12,187 nucleotides of DNA from an uncultured Lachnobacterium sp. (GCA_945971355.1 CAMFPD010000055.1:1-12187), one strand, 5' to 3'; shown: positions 1-7,837, counted from the first letter of the stretch. A program made the numbers and translations. The notes: generated by a model from the sequence alone, not told the origin.

Positions 1-202
1 ATAGTGAAATCTGACTCAGATAAAAATCTCTCGTAAAATTATCATTTGAGGAAGAACATATACCCTTAATGTTGGGAATAATATTATTTGTATCCCAAGA
101 AACCCAACATCCTAAGATAATTAATACAATAATTATATCAATCGTTATAATTATTTTTAACATGTTTTTCTTAATAAAATTTTTACATAGTTCCTTTTTC
201 AT
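1..202 (-). CDS. Partial hypothetical protein with N-terminal membrane anchor (continues off the left edge)
   Basis: An open minus-strand frame begins with ATG at 202 and stays open for 67 codons to the window edge, so the 3' part is missing. The N-terminus is basic (MKKELCKNFIKKN), followed by a hydrophobic stretch at about residues 14-32 rich in Ile, Leu and Val. A polar Ser/Asn/Asp-rich stretch follows, as expected for a protein anchored in the membrane with its bulk outside. The sequence ILGC within the hydrophobic stretch resembles a lipobox, but Leu at -2 is not typical and an Asp lies inside the helix, so a simple membrane anchor is equally likely. A GAAGGA ribosome-binding site lies 12 nt upstream (215-220), which is rather far. 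It sits beyond the operon terminator and is probably not part of the sugar operon. I do not recognise the family. Confidence 0.5.
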   Translation of the reverse strand, partial: MKKELCKNFIKKNMLKIIITIDIIIVLIILGCWVSWDTNNIIPNIKGICSSSNDNFTRDFYLSQISL

Positions 203-228
203 CTAACACCGCTGTCCTTCATAACTAC

Positions 229-271
229 AAATTCCCTATTGACTAATCCATTAATCAATAGGGAATTTTTT
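229..271 (-). terminator. Rho-independent terminator of the sugar operon (probably bidirectional)
   Basis: There is a perfect 14-bp inverted repeat, arms 229-242 and 255-268, with a 12-nt loop. It begins 15 nt after the mutase stop codon. Read on the minus strand, the hairpin is preceded by a run of A and followed by TTTG then a mixed T/A tail, which is a modest U-tract. Read on the plus strand the tail is six T (266-271), which is the stronger direction, although no plus-strand gene is seen upstream of it. I interpret it as the end of the eleven-gene operon, usable from both sides. Confidence 0.8.
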
Positions 272-283
272 AACTACTCTATT

Positions 284-2011
284 CTATTTCAATAATTCTT
301 CCAATTCCTCAACAATCTTTTTCTCTTTAACTTCTGCTGCTTTCATGCTATCAGCAGTAACCGAAATATAGAATTTAATCTTAGGCTCTGTTCCAGAAGG
401 ACGAACAACAACCGAGCCATTCTGCTCAAGTAAGAATTTAAGTACATCCGATTTTGGAAGTCCATCTACACCTGGGAGATAATCAATCAGTTTTTCTATC
501 TTCAATCCACCAAATGATGTAAAATCTCCTCTAAACGACTTCATGATTTGCTGCATTTTTTCAGCCCCAGCAGCCCCTTCAAACTCATATGAATGAAGAG
601 TATTAAGTCTATATCCATACTTCTGATATAATTCTTCCAATTTATCAAGCAGACTAATCCCCTGAGTCTTGTAATATGCAAACATCTCACATATGAGGAA
701 TGCACCATCAACGGCATCCTTATCGCGTACATATCCACCACTAAGGTATCCGTAGCTCTCTTCAAGGCCGAAAATATATGACGACTCTTTGCCCTGTGAC
801 TCTAATAAACCAATCTGTTCACCAATAAACTTGAATCCAGTAAGACAATCAACAGTTCGCACACCATAATTGTCTGCTACCTGTTTTGCCATATCCGATG
901 TAACAATTGTCTTAACCATTACAGGATCCTCAGGCATTGTATTTGTAGCACATCTTCTTGTACAAATATAGTCTAAAAGAAGAATTCCTGTCTCATTACC
1001 CGATACCAATGCATATTCGCCGGCCTCTACTCTAATCCCCTTCTCGTCTTTAACAGCGATTCCAACACGATCTGCATCTGGGTCCGTAGCAAGAAGAAGA
1101 TCTGCATTATATTTTTTTGCATACTCCATACCAAGAGCCATTGCTTCCTTAATTTCAGGGTTAGGATATGGACATGTTGGGAAATTACCATCTGGTTTCT
1201 CCTGCTCTGACACTACTGTAATATTAGTATATCCAGACTCCTTTAATGTACGAAGTACAGGCTTTAGACCAGTTCCATTAAGTGGTGTATAAACTATAGA
1301 TACATTCTTATCTACAGTCACATCATCACCAAGTATCATAGACTGTTTTTTAACTTCTTCTACAAAATTTGTATAAATTTCCTCATCAATATATGAAATC
1401 ATACCTGATTTCATATGCTCATCAAAAGAGCCTCTCTTTACATCCGCAAAAATATCAAGTTTTTCAATTTCAGCTAAGATTTCAGCCGCTGCTTCTGTTG
1501 TAATCTGACATCCATCTGCACCATATACCTTATACCCATTGTACTTTGATGGATTATGTGACGCCGTAACCATAATTCCCGCCGCGCAATTCAAAGCTCT
1601 AACAGCATATGATAGACATGGTGTAGGCATCAACTCACTATATATGTGTGCCTCAATTCCGTTCGCAGCAAATACTCCAGCTGCTACCTTTGCAAATAAA
1701 TCAGATTTGATTCTGGAATCATAACTAACAGCAATCGCACGGTTAAACTTACCTGAATTATTATCACAAATCTTATTAACATAATCTGCCAATCCTTGTG
1801 AGGCCTTAGCAACTGTATAAATATTCATACGATTAGTACCAGCACCAATCACACCACGAAGCCCACCAGTTCCAAATGCAAGATTGCGATAAAAAGCATC
1901 TTCTATTTTTTCTGTATCATCAGCAATTGCACGCAATTCAGCAACAACATCATTATCCTCAGTTGCCTTTTCTGTCCATAATTTGTATTGTTCCATTATA
2001 TTTGTATCCAT
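284..2011 (-). CDS. pgcA: Phosphoglucomutase/phosphomannomutase (alpha-D-phosphohexomutase family)
   Basis: This 575-residue enzyme interconverts hexose-6-phosphate and hexose-1-phosphate in the cytoplasm. It has the four-domain layout of the family. The conserved N-terminal GTGGLRG is at about 47-53. The phosphoserine loop TASHNP at 149-154 has Ser151 as the catalytic residue. The metal loop DPDADR is at 310-315, the sugar-specificity loop GLEESYG at 415-421 and the phosphate-binding RPSGTEPK at 537-544. Length and motifs fit the long Firmicutes PgcA type rather than the shorter AlgC type. I chose the ATG at 2011 because AGGAGG lies 5 nt upstream; a 14-residue longer frame start at 2053 would overlap manA and lacks support. 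It starts 22 nt after manA and is the last gene of the operon. Sitting with manA and manC, it likely supplies mannose-1-phosphate, but glucose-1-phosphate for other nucleotide sugars is equally possible; sequence alone does not decide. Confidence 0.95.
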   Translation of the reverse strand: MDTNIMEQYKLWTEKATEDNDVVAELRAIADDTEKIEDAFYRNLAFGTGGLRGVIGAGTNRMNIYTVAKASQGLADYVNKICDNNSGKFNRAIAVSYDSRIKSDLFAKVAAGVFAANGIEAHIYSELMPTPCLSYAVRALNCAAGIMVTASHNPSKYNGYKVYGADGCQITTEAAAEILAEIEKLDIFADVKRGSFDEHMKSGMISYIDEEIYTNFVEEVKKQSMILGDDVTVDKNVSIVYTPLNGTGLKPVLRTLKESGYTNITVVSEQEKPDGNFPTCPYPNPEIKEAMALGMEYAKKYNADLLLATDPDADRVGIAVKDEKGIRVEAGEYALVSGNETGILLLDYICTRRCATNTMPEDPVMVKTIVTSDMAKQVADNYGVRTVDCLTGFKFIGEQIGLLESQGKESSYIFGLEESYGYLSGGYVRDKDAVDGAFLICEMFAYYKTQGISLLDKLEELYQKYGYRLNTLHSYEFEGAAGAEKMQQIMKSFRGDFTSFGGLKIEKLIDYLPGVDGLPKSDVLKFLLEQNGSVVVRPSGTEPKIKFYISVTADSMKAAEVKEKKIVEELEELLK

Positions 2012-2016
2012 TCTTT

Positions 2017-2022
2017 CCTCCT
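2017..2022 (-). promoter_or_regulatory. Ribosome-binding site fixing the mutase start
   Basis: A perfect AGGAGG on the minus strand lies 5 nt before the ATG at 2011. It supports the 575-residue product over the longer frame. Confidence 0.85.
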
Positions 2023-2033
2023 GTACAAAATGT

Positions 2034-2972
2034 TTATGCTGGTGTAGAGGCAATCATAACCATCTTTCCGCTAAGACATACCTTACCATAGTTAAACGGA
2101 ATAATCAAATGGTCTCCCTTTTTTAACTGAGTGCCATCAATCTCGCCAGTTCCTTCTACTATGCTTACAAGCATAAATGGATAAGTTTGTTCAAAATCCA
2201 TTTTTCCATCTACATCTATCTTAAATACACTATACCTATCACATGAAATAAGCTGGTGTAGTGCATTCTTTTCAAGATTATCTGTTGAAACAATGCTGTC
2301 TGCTACATCTTTTGCTGGCACATTAATCACGTCAATACTCTGCTTTACATGAATTTCACGTGGCTTTCCATTGCTCAGGCGATCATAATCATATACTCTA
2401 TAAGTAATATCACTATTCTGCTGACTTTCTAAGATAAGAGTTCCTCCCTTGATTGCATGAACTGTACCAGGATCTATCTGCATGAAGTCACCTTTCTTAA
2501 TAGGTATCTCTCTTATAAACTCTGACCATCTTCCATTATTAATCATATCTGCAAGTTCTTCTCTTGTCTTTGCATTATGACCAATTACAATCGTTGCATC
2601 TTCCTTACAATCAAGGATATACCAACACTCCATCTTTCCATATGAACCATTTTCATGAATGGCTGCATATGCATCATCTGGATGTACTTGTATACTCAAA
2701 TCATCCTTTGCATCAATAATTTTGGTAAGTAATGGAAATCTCTCACTATTATACTCTCCAAACAGTTCATGATTCTCTTTCCATAATTCAGAAAGCTTCT
2801 TTCCCTTATGTTCTCCTGAAACTACAGTACAATCTCCATGTTCATGGGCTGAAATTCCCCAGCACTCACCTATATCATTGCCTTCGACATTATATCCAAA
2901 CTTATCTTTCAAGTTTGTACCTCCCCAAATATTATGGGTAAATACAGGTTCCAAAAACAATAGTTCTTTCAT
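2034..2972 (-). CDS. manA: Mannose-6-phosphate isomerase, class I (short Firmicutes type)
   Basis: This 312-residue cytoplasmic zinc enzyme interconverts fructose-6-phosphate and mannose-6-phosphate, the first step towards GDP-mannose. The cupin metal ligands expected for the family are visible: Gln95 and His97 in the SIQVHPDD segment, Glu115 in GKMECWYIL, and His172 in PGTVHAI. The YRVYDYDR segment (191-198) carries the conserved catalytic arginine. The start has the usual family opening, with FLEPVFTHNIWGG near the N-terminus. Length matches the roughly 315-residue Bacillus enzymes and not the ~390-residue enterobacterial form. The start ATG at 2972 has a GAGG about 10 nt upstream. The gap to the upstream acyltransferase is 19 nt. 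Together with the mutase next to it and manC at the other end of the operon it completes a GDP-mannose pathway. Confidence 0.95.
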   Translation of the reverse strand: MKELLFLEPVFTHNIWGGTNLKDKFGYNVEGNDIGECWGISAHEHGDCTVVSGEHKGKKLSELWKENHELFGEYNSERFPLLTKIIDAKDDLSIQVHPDDAYAAIHENGSYGKMECWYILDCKEDATIVIGHNAKTREELADMINNGRWSEFIREIPIKKGDFMQIDPGTVHAIKGGTLILESQQNSDITYRVYDYDRLSNGKPREIHVKQSIDVINVPAKDVADSIVSTDNLEKNALHQLISCDRYSVFKIDVDGKMDFEQTYPFMLVSIVEGTGEIDGTQLKKGDHLIIPFNYGKVCLSGKMVMIASTPA

Positions 2973-2991
2973 ATGTTTCTATCCTCGCTAA

Positions 2992-4026
2992 TTACAATAT
3001 TCGTTTTCTAATTTTCTTAACCCCCGTATTATAATGAGTTCCTTGCTTAATCAACTCTATCACAATCGATACAGACATACACACAAAAACTAGAAAAACA
3101 TATCTCATACCAGTAGTTCTAAATTGAAGATAAGAAATAACCCCACCTACATATCCATGAAGTAACCATACATTAGCTGATTGATTTCCACAATTTTTAA
3201 GAAAGTCTCTTAAAAATGGGATTCTTGAAATACCAAATATCTCTAACTCAATTATTGATAATGACAAAAACACGTCGACTGGTAAAGTAATATATGCTCG
3301 CAATAGCATCATCGATGCAAAGAATACAATGGAAACAGGCAAACCTTTTTTCCAATCTAAAGCAAACTGCTTTGCAAGTAAATCCTTTTCTGAAAGATAT
3401 ATTCCTAAAGCAAATGAACACAAATAAAACATTCCCCAATCAGTATGCATATTTATATCCCCTATTATCATATAATATATCCAAGGAATATAACAAATTA
3501 TAACTATTACAATTCCCAACTTTTCAATCAACCATTGCAATACAGGGAATATTACATAAAATGTAACAATCGCAGTTAAATACCATCCACCAATTAACAC
3601 CGGTGTTTTAAATGCAATTCCAAGTCCAAGCAAATCGATAATCAAATTTTTATACCCATACACCCCTTCTCCATATATTCCAGCTAGAGTTCCCTGCTGC
3701 ATCCATATAGAAATAAAAGTTATGGCAAATACCATCCAATACATCGACAACAGCTGTATATAATGTGATAGAATAAATCTAATTCTATGGAATTTCGCTT
3801 TTCTGTCCACATTTTTATAACTTTCTGCTAATCCGTACCCACTCAAAATCGTCAAGAGTGAAACACATATCTTTGCAGATGTTGATAAAACAGTTATATA
3901 ATTTGCACCTTCTGTAGCATAAATTGGTAATCCTGGATTATTAACAAATGTGTGATGGAATACCATCGCAAGTATTGCTATCCCTTTTAAAATACCAGTA
4001 TCTTCTTTTGTAAAACTCTTATTCAT
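2992..4026 (-). CDS. Acyltransferase-3 family membrane protein (probable surface glycan O-acyltransferase)
   Basis: This is a 344-residue polytopic membrane protein with about ten hydrophobic segments. The N-terminal pattern ILKGIAILAMVFHH (12-25), with the family's conserved histidine after the first helix, is typical of the OafA/NolL/WecH acyltransferase-3 group. These proteins use cytoplasmic acyl-CoA to acylate sugars, often O-acetylating exported glycans. A GGW motif and further helices (about 145-170) and a very basic C-terminus (VKKIRKRIL) also fit. The ribosome-binding site is weak (GGA about 7 nt before the ATG), and the gene starts 13 nt after the second SMR-like gene, so translation is probably coupled. 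Its place in the operon suggests it decorates the glycan built by the neighbours. The acyl group and the position modified cannot be read from sequence. A succinyl or other acyl donor is possible. Confidence 0.8.
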   Translation of the reverse strand: MNKSFTKEDTGILKGIAILAMVFHHTFVNNPGLPIYATEGANYITVLSTSAKICVSLLTILSGYGLAESYKNVDRKAKFHRIRFILSHYIQLLSMYWMVFAITFISIWMQQGTLAGIYGEGVYGYKNLIIDLLGLGIAFKTPVLIGGWYLTAIVTFYVIFPVLQWLIEKLGIVIVIICYIPWIYYMIIGDINMHTDWGMFYLCSFALGIYLSEKDLLAKQFALDWKKGLPVSIVFFASMMLLRAYITLPVDVFLSLSIIELEIFGISRIPFLRDFLKNCGNQSANVWLLHGYVGGVISYLQFRTTGMRYVFLVFVCMSVSIVIELIKQGTHYNTGVKKIRKRIL

Positions 4027-4039
4027 AATATTCCAATTG

Positions 4040-4393
4040 CTATCCTAAAACAGAATATACAATAATTCCTCCAATAATTAAAACTAAAGAACAAATTTTT
4101 CTTTTATTGATTTTCTCTTTAAAAATTTTAACTCCAAAAATAGTGACATAAATATAACTAGTCGCCTCAAGCACTGGTCCCATAGAGAGTGGAATTCCCT
4201 TATACGCAATGATAGATAAAAATGTCGAAATAATAAAAATGGAATATGCAAATATTACTGGGAAATTCAAATATTCCTTAATCACAGAATCATATTTTTT
4301 TAATGCAGCTTTCTTCAAAATAACCTGTGAAATAGCGCTAATAAACACTCCGAAAAGCAATACACATGAATACATAATTACTGTTTTATTCAT
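4040..4393 (-). CDS. SMR/EamA-type four-helix membrane protein, second of a pair (candidate lipid-linked sugar flippase subunit)
   Basis: This is a 117-residue protein with four hydrophobic segments and a positively charged linker before the last helix (IFKEKINKRK), the layout of the small multidrug resistance superfamily. The helix-1 pattern ISQVILKKAA matches the superfamily, but aligning its lysine to EmrE Lys22 puts Ser19 where EmrE has the essential Glu14. A proton-driven drug exporter is therefore unlikely. ArnE and ArnF, the small paired proteins proposed to flip undecaprenyl-phosphate-aminoarabinose, are a better model. I chose the ATG at 4393 because GGAGGAG lies 4 nt upstream; an in-frame start at 4408 would sit on the wrong side of that site. 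It overlaps the upstream SMR-like gene by 8 nt, which suggests coupled translation and a heterodimer. Confidence 0.8.
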   Translation of the reverse strand: MNKTVIMYSCVLLFGVFISAISQVILKKAALKKYDSVIKEYLNFPVIFAYSIFIISTFLSIIAYKGIPLSMGPVLEATSYIYVTIFGVKIFKEKINKRKICSLVLIIGGIIVYSVLG

Positions 4394-4748
4394 CTTTCTC
4401 CTCCCCATCTGCCTTAGCGTACAAAACTACTCCGGCAACAACAAGAATAACACCAATTACTTTTCCAACCGTTATTTTTTCCTGAAAAAAGACCAGTCCC
4501 CATATGAGCCCCCACACTATGGTAATTGCTTTATTTGCAAAAGCTGTTGTGAGTGGTAGCCTCTTAATAATCTGCTGCCAACCTATTGCATAGAATCCTA
4601 GAAGCCCTATAATACAAGCATAAAACAAACAAAATTTAAAACTCAGAAACTCTTGTTTTGATGCCATCTTACTACAAATTCCGCTCATAGAGTAAATCAT
4701 GAGCATTATATGTAATAACAAAAGGGTCTTCAATTTATCTTTTGTCAT
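4386..4748 (-). CDS. SMR/EamA-type four-helix membrane protein, first of a pair (candidate lipid-linked sugar flippase subunit)
   Basis: This is a 120-residue protein with four predicted membrane helices (roughly residues 8-28, 38-56, 66-88 and 95-113) and the DMT/SMR-like pattern YSMSGICSKMAS in helix 1. Helix 4 (GKVIGVILVVAGVVLYAK) is typical of EamA/SMR proteins. There is no acidic residue in helix 1, so the EmrE-type proton/drug coupling site is missing. The start ATG at 4748 has GGAGG 7 nt upstream, lying inside the last codons of the ATP-grasp gene, whose stop is only 2 nt away. Its end overlaps the next SMR-like gene by 8 nt. Paired small SMR proteins often act as heterodimers; here the neighbouring GT2 suggests they carry a polyprenyl-linked sugar across the membrane. 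Substrate and direction are inferred, not shown. Confidence 0.8.
   Translation of the reverse strand: MTKDKLKTLLLLHIMLMIYSMSGICSKMASKQEFLSFKFCLFYACIIGLLGFYAIGWQQIIKRLPLTTAFANKAITIVWGLIWGLVFFQEKITVGKVIGVILVVAGVVLYAKADGEEKDE
4398..4404 (-). promoter_or_regulatory. Ribosome-binding site fixing the second SMR-like gene start
   Basis: GGAGGAG on the minus strand lies inside the 3' end of the first SMR-like gene and 4 nt before the ATG at 4393. It fixes the 8-nt overlap between the two genes. Confidence 0.8.
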
Positions 4749-4750
4749 TA

Positions 4751-5899
4751 TTATTCCTCCATATCATCAGGCAAATATTCAATTAATTCATCAATGCTAT
4801 CTGCCTTCATGAGAAACATACCAAATCTTGATGCGCTATCTGTAACATCAGAATCAGTAATCTCATTAATATCCTCTGCAACTATCATCTCTGGGTGCTC
4901 AGATTTAACTTTCTTATATACATCCATATCATTTTCATTAAAGATGTATCTAATTCCAGCCACGCCTTTACCATGTATCGGTGTGAAATCTGGCTTTTCG
5001 CCAAGTGCAAGATCAATAACACACTTAACAAAATCTATACCTGTCGATAATTCTACTAGATTGCTTCCTATACAATCTCCACCCATTCTACCACCAATTT
5101 CGATGATTCGAATTGTTCCATCTGCCGCTATTTTTAATTCTGTGTGTGAAGCGCTATTTTTTATCTGCAAACTATCAAGGGCATGTGAAACAACCTGCTT
5201 AACAGCATCTAATGTCTGCTCTGATATCGGCGCAGGTTCTAAATGTCCTGTTTCAATAAAACCAGGTGCTCCGGTTGTAAACTTCTTTGTCAAAGCCAAA
5301 AAATGATGTTCCCCTCTATATGAAACATATTCAACACTATACTCCTGTCCCGTTGCAAATTCTTCAACCAGTGCTTTCTTTTCGAAGCCCTGTGACTTGG
5401 CATTTTCAATTGCTTCAGCTAATCCGTCCGCAGAATATAACTTTGTAATTCCTCTACTACCTGATCTGTCAGTAGGTTTTACTATTACTGGAAAGTTTAA
5501 TTTTTCAACGTTCAAATCATTAATGCTTTCTACCAAAAGGCTCTTTGGCGAAGGGTCTCCATTTTTTTCAAAAGCCTCCCTCATAAGATGCTTGTTAGTG
5601 GAAATCGCTGTACACTCCATAGTATTTCCTATAAGTCCCATCTCTGATGCCACATAATTTACTGTAATAGCAGCGAGATCAGATGCAATACTGCATACTC
5701 CATCCACTCCAATTTCTCGGCATTTAGCCAATATTTCTTCTTTCTCTACAATACTAATAGGGTAGAAGACATCTGCCGTCTTCTCCCCTATATCGCCACA
5801 CTGCCATGCAAATACATGTGTTTCTATTCCTAATGATTTTGCCTTTTCAATAAGGGGCTGCTGTAAATAAGAAGCCCCTATGATAGCTAACTTTTTCAT
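4751..5899 (-). CDS. ATP-grasp family ligase (carboxylate-amine ligase type)
   Basis: This 382-residue soluble cytoplasmic enzyme has an N-terminal Rossmann-like pre-ATP-grasp domain (GAS at 8-10, residues 1 to about 100), followed by the ATP-grasp fold. Visible features are Lys141 in PVIVKPTDRSGSRG (ATP-binding lysine and flexible loop), VEEF at 178-181 (adenine-side hinge), and the Mg/ATP acidic residues Glu254 in HTELK and Glu267 in IEIGGRMGGD, with Arg271. Members of this group (PurK, BacD and D-Ala-D-Ala ligase relatives) activate a carboxylate as acyl-phosphate and join it to an amine. The specific substrates are not recognisable. Its position between the epimerase and the transporter pair, with an amino-sugar transaminase in the same operon and no N-acetyltransferase, suggests that it acylates the sugar amine. 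Its start is 5 nt after the epimerase stop, and its GGAGG lies in the last epimerase codons. Confidence 0.85.
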   Translation of the reverse strand: MKKLAIIGASYLQQPLIEKAKSLGIETHVFAWQCGDIGEKTADVFYPISIVEKEEILAKCREIGVDGVCSIASDLAAITVNYVASEMGLIGNTMECTAISTNKHLMREAFEKNGDPSPKSLLVESINDLNVEKLNFPVIVKPTDRSGSRGITKLYSADGLAEAIENAKSQGFEKKALVEEFATGQEYSVEYVSYRGEHHFLALTKKFTTGAPGFIETGHLEPAPISEQTLDAVKQVVSHALDSLQIKNSASHTELKIAADGTIRIIEIGGRMGGDCIGSNLVELSTGIDFVKCVIDLALGEKPDFTPIHGKGVAGIRYIFNENDMDVYKKVKSEHPEMIVAEDINEITDSDVTDSASRFGMFLMKADSIDELIEYLPDDMEE

Positions 5900-5904
5900 A
5901 TAGT

Positions 5905-6900
5905 TTATTTCCTCCAGAGCTCCTCAAATCGATTCAATTCCTGTTCCTTCTTATAATCTTCTAGGTATTTAATGTAAGTATATTCTGGCTCGTAGCCCAA
6001 ATCTTTTCTTGCATTATCTATATCCATTACAAAACTTGTAAATCCTGCCCCTTCTGGTTTCTCAATTATTTGAGATTTATGATCATCTGGTGAGAATACC
6101 TCTACCATTCCTTCTATCTGCTCACGTAGTGTTGTTTTTATACCTGTACCAGCGTTGTATGTGCCACCATTCACCCGTGCAAATAATGCTTTGTACATCA
6201 TCTGGCATAAATCTTTTATGTACAAGATATCCTTAAATGCATCAGGATTTCCCCACATCTCAATTGTCTCACCTGCAGCAGCCTTGTCAATCATATATCT
6301 ATATGCAATTGGCTTCTTGACGCAATCAACATAATAGTATTTCTCTGGGTGATACAAATACACATTTGGAAGTCTGAATACAAAATTCTTTAATCCGTAC
6401 TCCTGCTTATAATGCTCCATTGTATCTACTATCATGCTCTTTGTGATAGAATAAAACGCATGATCACCTGTATATAATAGCTTTCTTGGATACTCAGGGC
6501 GAAGCACCTCTTCCTTTCCCCAATATCCAGCTTGTTCAGCCCATGTCTGGGTATAAATGGCTCTGTCAGCATTATTTTTTCTTGCATATTCCAAAATTCT
6601 TAATGCACCATTTATATTCGTTTCCACATACTTAAATGGATCATATTCCTTCAAGTATGCCGGAAGCAAACCTGCCAAATTCACAACTGCATACACATCA
6701 TCCTTTGGAAGTCTGTCAAAATCAGATGCATTGCATAAATCAACGTTTATATACTCTATACCGATTTTATTATAAAAATATGTCTGCTTTCTTCCCACAG
6801 CAATTAGCTCATATTTTGAACTATCGAGCATTTGTTTACAATAATCTGTAAAATATGCTCCTATATTTCCTGTTGCTCCAAAGATAACAATTTTCTTCAT
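5905..6900 (-). CDS. NAD-dependent epimerase/dehydratase family protein (extended SDR)
   Basis: This is a 331-residue cytoplasmic protein of the extended short-chain dehydrogenase group that acts on nucleotide sugars. The nucleotide-binding GATGNIG motif is at 8-14. The NLAG motif is at 74-77, where the family has NxAA or NLAG. The catalytic pair Tyr150 and Lys154 is in YSITK, and a Thr-rich segment (TQTW, 117-120) stands where the catalytic Ser/Thr usually sits. The RLPNVY segment (177-182) and the late substrate-domain pattern NAGTG also fit. The reaction (epimerisation, 4-keto reduction or dehydration) cannot be told from these motifs. The replacement of the usual SS-VYG pattern by TQTWAEQAGYWG marks a divergent subgroup. 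Its ATG shares one base with the GT2 stop codon (TAATG), so translation is coupled. It may make or modify the second sugar of the pathway, or modify the WecE substrate or product. Confidence 0.85.
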   Translation of the reverse strand: MKKIVIFGATGNIGAYFTDYCKQMLDSSKYELIAVGRKQTYFYNKIGIEYINVDLCNASDFDRLPKDDVYAVVNLAGLLPAYLKEYDPFKYVETNINGALRILEYARKNNADRAIYTQTWAEQAGYWGKEEVLRPEYPRKLLYTGDHAFYSITKSMIVDTMEHYKQEYGLKNFVFRLPNVYLYHPEKYYYVDCVKKPIAYRYMIDKAAAGETIEMWGNPDAFKDILYIKDLCQMMYKALFARVNGGTYNAGTGIKTTLREQIEGMVEVFSPDDHKSQIIEKPEGAGFTSFVMDIDNARKDLGYEPEYTYIKYLEDYKKEQELNRFEELWRK

Positions 6901-7832
6901 TAATTTTCTTCCTCACCATTTATGCATTCTGAAATCACGTAAATAGGTCGATTCTTAGCCTCGTTAAAAATATTACCGACGTATATTCCAACTACTCCAA
7001 TGGCACACAACAAAATTCCACCCATTAGATAAACTGATCCAATGAGACTTGGCCACCCAGTTAAAGTATCTCCTATAACAAGAGCCCTAACAATTACATA
7101 AATAATGTAAATAAGTGCTAAAACAGCAATTGTGAAACCAGCCTTTACCGAAATCATAAGTGGTTTATTGGACTGAGATGTAATTATTTCAAATGCCATT
7201 TTTAACTTCTTCTTCATATTGTATGAAGACTCTCCCTCAAATCTGGCATCAGCTTTAAGGCTTATGGCAGTCTGATTAAATCCAAGCCAGCGAATAAACA
7301 TTGTATAGGCCCTATTTTGCTCTCTCATTCTACAATATGCATCTATAACCTTACGTTTTGAAATACTAAAATTACATATTGAACTGTCAAACGTTCCATC
7401 GGTGAAGTAGTCATATACTTTATAAAAACTTTTGGACAAGAACTTAGTAACAGCACTGTCCACACGTCCCTCTCTTTTAGCAAATACTACATCATAGCCC
7501 TCCTGTGCCTTATTATAGAGTTCAACTATTGACTCTGGTCTATCCTGCAAATCACAATCCATAACAACAATCCAGTCACCTCTTGACTTGTCTAATCCTG
7601 CTGTGATTGCTTTAATCTGACCAAAATTTCGAGACATATGCATGCCAACAACTCTTTTGTCTATAGCACACAATTTCTTTATCTCTTCCCATGAGTTCTG
7701 TGGACAACAATCATCCACCAATATTATTTCAAAAGAATCAACTATCTGCTCCAAACTCTCACACAAACGTCTATGAAGTTCTGGCAACGCAGCTCTACAT
7801 CCATAAACAGGAATTACTACTGATATATCCAT
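6900..7832 (-). CDS. GT2 family glycosyltransferase, GtrB/ArnC/DPM1-like, with two C-terminal membrane helices
   Basis: This 310-residue protein probably transfers a sugar from a nucleotide sugar to undecaprenyl phosphate at the inner face of the membrane. The GT-A domain shows VVIPVYG near the start, VDDCCP (39-44), MSRNFGQ (66-72) and the metal-binding MDCDLQDRPE (91-100), which is characteristic of polyprenyl-phosphate hexose synthases such as GtrB, ArnC and dolichol-phosphate-mannose synthase. Two membrane helices follow (about 230-252 and 262-287), with a short cytoplasmic tail, as in GtrB and ArnC. I chose the ATG at 7832 because AGGAG lies 5 nt upstream; a GTG two codons earlier overlaps that ribosome-binding site. 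The gap to wecE is 11 nt. The donor could be GDP-mannose (made by manA, mutase, manC) or dTDP-Fuc4N (made by WecE); this is undecided. Confidence 0.9.
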   Translation of the reverse strand: MDISVVIPVYGCRAALPELHRRLCESLEQIVDSFEIILVDDCCPQNSWEEIKKLCAIDKRVVGMHMSRNFGQIKAITAGLDKSRGDWIVVMDCDLQDRPESIVELYNKAQEGYDVVFAKREGRVDSAVTKFLSKSFYKVYDYFTDGTFDSSICNFSISKRKVIDAYCRMREQNRAYTMFIRWLGFNQTAISLKADARFEGESSYNMKKKLKMAFEIITSQSNKPLMISVKAGFTIAVLALIYIIYVIVRALVIGDTLTGWPSLIGSVYLMGGILLCAIGVVGIYVGNIFNEAKNRPIYVISECINGEEEN

Positions 7833-7837
7833 AACCA

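Noticed and set aside
4040..4748. Small multidrug resistance efflux pump
   Set aside because: The helix-1 glutamate needed for drug/proton exchange is absent in both proteins, and the context is glycan synthesis.
4794..5306. Plus-strand open frame of 170 codons antisense to the ATP-grasp gene
   Set aside because: It lies fully opposite a gene with clear motifs, has no ribosome-binding site of note and a composition (Ser/Pro/Ile-rich) typical of antisense reading.
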